From NCBI RefSeq assembly GCF_014863585.1, contig NZ_CP062253.1:1886501-1950500 (forward strand): DNA of 64,000 bases, written 5' to 3'. Position numbers and translations under genes: made by a program. The notes beneath the pieces are model-generated. The model did no database searches. It saw only the letters and a list, made by a program, of their open reading frames with translations, and was not told the origin of the DNA. Each line of letters begins with the position of its first letter. Position 1 is the first letter of the stretch. The stretch is from Pseudomonas gozinkensis. Its GTDB lineage: Bacteria > Pseudomonadota > Gammaproteobacteria > Pseudomonadales > Pseudomonadaceae. This document shows positions 61,052-64,000 of this stretch, in pieces.

Positions 61052-61705
61052 TTACTTCCAGAGGTGGATCGGCCAGCCGGATTTCTCGGCCTCCGCAAGC
61101 AGTACCGGATCCGGGTTGACAACATGGGGGTAATCCACTTTCAGCAGCAGCGGCAGATCATTGCGTGAGTCGGAATAGAAACTCGCGCCCTCGAGGTTTT
61201 CCTCTTCGGCATCCAGCCATTCCAGCAGGCGGGTGATTTTGCCTTCGCGGTAGGTCAGGGTGCCCACGGTGTGGCCGCTGTATACGCCGTGCGCCACTTC
61301 CAGTTCGATTGCCAGGACCTCGTCGATGCCCAGTCGCTCGGCGATGGGTTTGACCAGGTGCGTGCCTGAGGCCGAGATCACCAGGATTCGGTCGCCGGCC
61401 TTGCGGTGGGCGGCGATGGTCTTGGTGGCGTCGCTGAAGATGATCGGCTCGATAAAGTCTTCCACCCACGGCACGACCAGATGCTCGACTTCCTCCGGGG
61501 TACGCCCGATCATCGGTTCAAGGCTGAAGTCCATGTAGTCTTCCATGCGCAACTTGCCATGGCTGTAGGCGTCCATCAGCTCGTTGTTCCTGCGCATGAA
61601 CGACTCGGGATCGACCCAGCCCAGGCGCCCCATCTGCTCGCACCAGAGGGTGGCGCAGTCGCCGTGGATCAAGGTGTCGTCAAGATCAAAAATTGCCAGG
61701 GCCAT
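61052..61705 (-). CDS. HAD-superfamily hydrolase, subfamily IB (SerB-like)
   Basis: A 217-residue phosphatase of the HAD family. The N-terminal FDLDDTLIHGD carries the nucleophile D7 and acid D9; the second motif is VISASGTHLV and the third has FYSDSRNDLPLL with the metal-binding Asp. The subfamily includes phosphoserine and phosphoglycolate phosphatases. It lies 34 bases behind the ABC ATPase gene and is probably cotranscribed with it, so its substrate may be the phosphorylated compound imported by that ABC system. Confidence 0.85.
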   Translation of the reverse strand: MALAIFDLDDTLIHGDCATLWCEQMGRLGWVDPESFMRRNNELMDAYSHGKLRMEDYMDFSLEPMIGRTPEEVEHLVVPWVEDFIEPIIFSDATKTIAAHRKAGDRILVISASGTHLVKPIAERLGIDEVLAIELEVAHGVYSGHTVGTLTYREGKITRLLEWLDAEEENLEGASFYSDSRNDLPLLLKVDYPHVVNPDPVLLAEAEKSGWPIHLWK

Positions 61706-61739
61706 CAGTTCAGTTCCCTCTTGGGTGTCAGCAAAGTCA

Positions 61740-62729
61740 TCAGGCTACCTCACACAGGGCGGTGGGATCGATGGAAAGTGACAGGCGTTGACCGTCGGGG
61801 TGCAGATCCGCCGCCGAACGGTTGAGCACATCCACCACCAGTTCCACGCCCCGGGCTTCGACGCGGTAGCGGATCACGTTGCCCAGCAGGCTGTGGCTGC
61901 GGATTTGCGCATCGGGTTCGCCGCTGAGGCTCAGTTCGATGGCCTCCGGGCGAATCGCGATGCGGTGGTTGATAGGCCGCTGCAACAGCTTCGACGCGCT
62001 CTCGGCATCCAGCAGGTTGTAGTTGCCGATGAAGCCGGCGGCGAACACGTCGACCGGCGCGGTGTAGAGGGTTTCGGCATCGCCGCTTTGTACGATCTTT
62101 CCCTGATTCATCAGGAAAATCCGGTCAGACATGGTCAGGGCTTCTTCCTGATCGTGTGTGACGAAGATCGTGGTCAGGCCCAGTTCGCGCTGGATCTGAC
62201 GGATCTGTTCGCGCAGGTGTTTGCGAATCCGCGCATCGAGGGCCGACAGCGGTTCATCCAGCAGCAACAGGCGCGGACGGGTCACCAGCGAGCGAGCGAG
62301 GGCGACCCGCTGACATTGACCGCCGGACAATTGATGCGGATAGCGACTGGCGAAGTCGTTGAGTTCAACCAGTTTCAGTACCTCGGCAACCCGCTTGTGG
62401 CTGTCGTCGGCGTTGACCTTCTGCATGCGCAAACCAAACGCGACGTTCTGTTCGACGGTCATGTTGGGGAACAGCGCGTAGCTCTGAAACACCATGCCGA
62501 TCCCGCGTTTCTGCGGGGTGAGCGGCACGATGTCGACGCCATCGAGCAGAATCTTGCCGCCATCCACCGGCGTCAGACCGGCAATGCAACGCAGCAGGGT
62601 GGATTTGCCGCAACCGGACGGGCCGAGCAGGGTGACGAATTCACCCTTCTGGATTTCGCAGTTGATGTCGCTGAACACCGTGGTGCCCGCGTAGTTTTTC
62701 TGAAGGTGTTGGACGCTGACATAGCTCAT
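61740..62729 (-). CDS. ABC transporter ATP-binding protein (Pot/Fbp/Phn type)
   Basis: A 329-residue ABC ATPase. It shows Walker A LLGPSGCGKSTLLR (about residues 33-46), signature LSGGQCQRVALARS (Cys in place of the usual second Gln), Walker B LLLLDEPLSALD and the H-loop FVTHDQEEA. A TOBE-like C-terminal domain fits the CUT1/polyamine/iron/phosphonate group. The cargo is undetermined. The start overlaps the next gene (ATGA). Confidence 0.92.
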   Translation of the reverse strand: MSYVSVQHLQKNYAGTTVFSDINCEIQKGEFVTLLGPSGCGKSTLLRCIAGLTPVDGGKILLDGVDIVPLTPQKRGIGMVFQSYALFPNMTVEQNVAFGLRMQKVNADDSHKRVAEVLKLVELNDFASRYPHQLSGGQCQRVALARSLVTRPRLLLLDEPLSALDARIRKHLREQIRQIQRELGLTTIFVTHDQEEALTMSDRIFLMNQGKIVQSGDAETLYTAPVDVFAAGFIGNYNLLDAESASKLLQRPINHRIAIRPEAIELSLSGEPDAQIRSHSLLGNVIRYRVEARGVELVVDVLNRSAADLHPDGQRLSLSIDPTALCEVA

Positions 62730-63526
62730 TCGCTTTTGTCCTTGTTCAAGATGTTGGCGACCCAGGTCAGGACCAGCACGAAAAAGAAGTAGGAAATCAC
62801 CAGCGCACTGGTGAAGTGACCGCTGCTGTTGCGCATGTTGTTCAGATAAACCTGCAGGGTCTCGTAGCGGGTGCCGACCAGAATGTTGGCGAACACGAAC
62901 TCACCGAACAGGAACGAGAACGACAACAGCAACGCGACCATCAGGCCCTTGCGCAGGTTCGGCAGCACCACCAGGAAGGCCGCCTGAAAGGTGCTGGCGC
63001 CGAGCAGTTGGGCGGCGTCCATCAGGTCGCGCAGGTTGATCGCTTGCAGGTTGTTGGTGATCGCCCGGTACATGAACGGCAGCGCCACGGTGAAGTAGCA
63101 ACCGATCAGGATCCACGGCGTGCCGACCATCGCGAACGGCCCGGAACCGTAGAGCTGCAACAGGCCCACCGACGAAACCACCGGCGGCACCGCGAAGGGC
63201 AGCAGGATCAGGATGTTCATCAGCGCATCGAGTTTCGGGAAGTGGTAATGCACCACGAACAGCAGCGGCAGGATCAGCACCACCGACAGGATCAGCGCGC
63301 CGACGCACACCAGCAGCGACTGGCCGAAGGCGTGCAGGAAGCGCGGATCGCTCCACAACTGGATGTACCACTTGAAGGTGAAACCGCTGGGCAGGATGGT
63401 GGCCGACCAACTGCTGGCGATCGAGTAAATCAGCGTGCCCACCAGTGGCAGCAGCAAAATGGCGAACAACAGATAGACCACGACGCGGTGGTAGACGCCG
63501 GCCGGGCCGGATTCAGCGCGAGACAT
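62726..63526 (-). CDS. ABC transporter permease (second subunit)
   Basis: A 266-residue permease with six membrane segments. The ABC-ATPase contact loop (EAA motif) is DLMDAAQLLGASTFQAAFLV at about residues 160-180. Its start overlaps the preceding permease by 14 bases, and its stop overlaps the ATPase start. The arrangement is typical of CUT1-type importers with two separate permeases. Confidence 0.93.
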   Translation of the reverse strand: MSRAESGPAGVYHRVVVYLLFAILLLPLVGTLIYSIASSWSATILPSGFTFKWYIQLWSDPRFLHAFGQSLLVCVGALILSVVLILPLLFVVHYHFPKLDALMNILILLPFAVPPVVSSVGLLQLYGSGPFAMVGTPWILIGCYFTVALPFMYRAITNNLQAINLRDLMDAAQLLGASTFQAAFLVVLPNLRKGLMVALLLSFSFLFGEFVFANILVGTRYETLQVYLNNMRNSSGHFTSALVISYFFFVLVLTWVANILNKDKSE

Positions 63527-64000
63527 GGTAGCTCCTCTTCAACAGCAGTTGATGCACGACGGTCACCAGGGTCATCAGTGCCACCAGCACCACGGCCAGG
63601 GCGCTGGCCAGGTTCGGATCGAGGGAAATGTCACCGGAGACCATCGCCGCAATCCGGATCGGCAGCACGTTGAAGTTGCCGGTGGTCAGCGCGTAAACCG
63701 TGGCGTACGCGCCGAGGGCGTTGGCCAGCAGGATCACGAAGGTGCCGAGCAGGGCCGGGGTCAGCACCGGCAGGCCGATGTGGCGCCAGAACTGCCAGCC
63801 GTCAGCGCCGAGCAGTGCGGCGGATTCGCGCCAGTCCTCGCGCAAGGCGTCGAACGCCGGATACAGCAGCAAGACGCCGAGGGGAATCTGGAAGTAGGTG
63901 TAAAGGATGATCAACCCGGTTTTCGAGTACAGGTTGAAGTCCTCGATGATCCCGGCCTGCTTCAACATGATGGTGATGCTGCCGTTGAAGCCGAGCAGGA
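63513..64000 (-). CDS. ABC transporter permease (first subunit), partial
   Basis: The C-terminal part of the other permease, open to the window edge (the start lies beyond 64000). It contains the EAA loop with DWRESAALLGADGWQFWRHIGLP and at least three membrane segments. The solute-binding protein gene is probably further upstream, out of view. The gene runs leftward, first of permease-permease-ATPase-HAD. Confidence 0.9.
   Translation of the reverse strand, partial: LLGFNGSITIMLKQAGIIEDFNLYSKTGLIILYTYFQIPLGVLLLYPAFDALREDWRESAALLGADGWQFWRHIGLPVLTPALLGTFVILLANALGAYATVYALTTGNFNVLPIRIAAMVSGDISLDPNLASALAVVLVALMTLVTVVHQLLLKRSYHVSR

Overview
The window reads as a chromosomal segment of a Pseudomonas of the fluorescens group. 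The evidence is the GC-rich, densely packed gene content, the many inverted pairs of the GTGGGAGC-type REP palindrome, and gene clusters whose order I recall from Pseudomonas chromosomes: purM-purN/DUF2066/hda, cobO-cobB-bluB-cobD-cobC-cobQ-cobU-cobT-cobS, glutathione peroxidase-fadL, and rdgC-FKBP-EAL/CBS-prc-qor-ABC transporter. No integrase, phage module or transposase was found. The one clearly accessory locus is an rhs polymorphic-toxin locus at about 50.1-55.8 kb.

Layout. 1-7.1 kb: the end of a dienelactone hydrolase gene, pirin, OsmC, a secreted amidohydrolase, a chemoreceptor, a DUF3108 protein and the overlapping purM-purN pair. 7.5-12.2 kb: a DUF2066 protein, an AI-2E-family permease, Hda and two tandem NlpC/P60 lipoproteins. 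12.3-14.2 kb: a sorbosone-dehydrogenase-like lipoprotein and an unknown protein. 14.4-23.7 kb: a cobalamin riboswitch followed by a ten-gene operon that covers corrin adenosylation, amidation, aminopropanol attachment, DMB synthesis and nucleotide-loop assembly. Most of its genes overlap by 4-8 bases, but two REP inverted repeats interrupt it, one of them spanning the cobB end and the bluB start. 23.8-28.7 kb: a MarR/MFS/small-membrane-protein cluster with two near-identical palindromic operators, a glutathione peroxidase, a FadL-type porin and two small unknown proteins, then about 950 bases without a recognisable gene. 29.6-40.5 kb: a short Sel1-like protein, RmuC, a very large SSS-PAS-kinase-receiver sensor (MxtR/CrbS type), a TetR/MFS divergent pair with a striking 17-bp inverted repeat, a cupin, a SLAC1/TDT-family transporter and an MFS-acyltransferase fusion. 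40.6-43.1 kb: a guanidine-II (mini-ykkC) riboswitch with sugE/gdx, a BASS transporter and rdgC. 43.3-43.8 kb: a tandemly duplicated tRNA-Val/tRNA-Asp unit. 44-47 kb: a membrane-anchored catalase-like protein overlapping a di-haem cytochrome c. 47.2-49.9 kb: FKBP isomerase, YkvA, and an XRE/unknown/Sel1 operon. 50.1-55.8 kb: the Rhs toxin with an AT-rich variable tip and two immunity-like genes that look like divergent homologues of each other. 55.9-64 kb: an EAL-CBS-GGDDF protein, the Prc protease, a quinone oxidoreductase, a HAD hydrolase and an ABC importer that runs off the end.

The most interesting points are the Rhs tip with its two immunity-like genes, the REP hairpin that covers the bluB ribosome-binding site, the inverted repeat that buries the ribosome-binding site of the TetR-linked MFS gene, and the catalase-like/di-haem cytochrome pair. 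A compensatory base change in a stem behind the two tRNA-Asp copies is also worth checking. All assignments come from reading the sequence and remembered family motifs; no database search was run.
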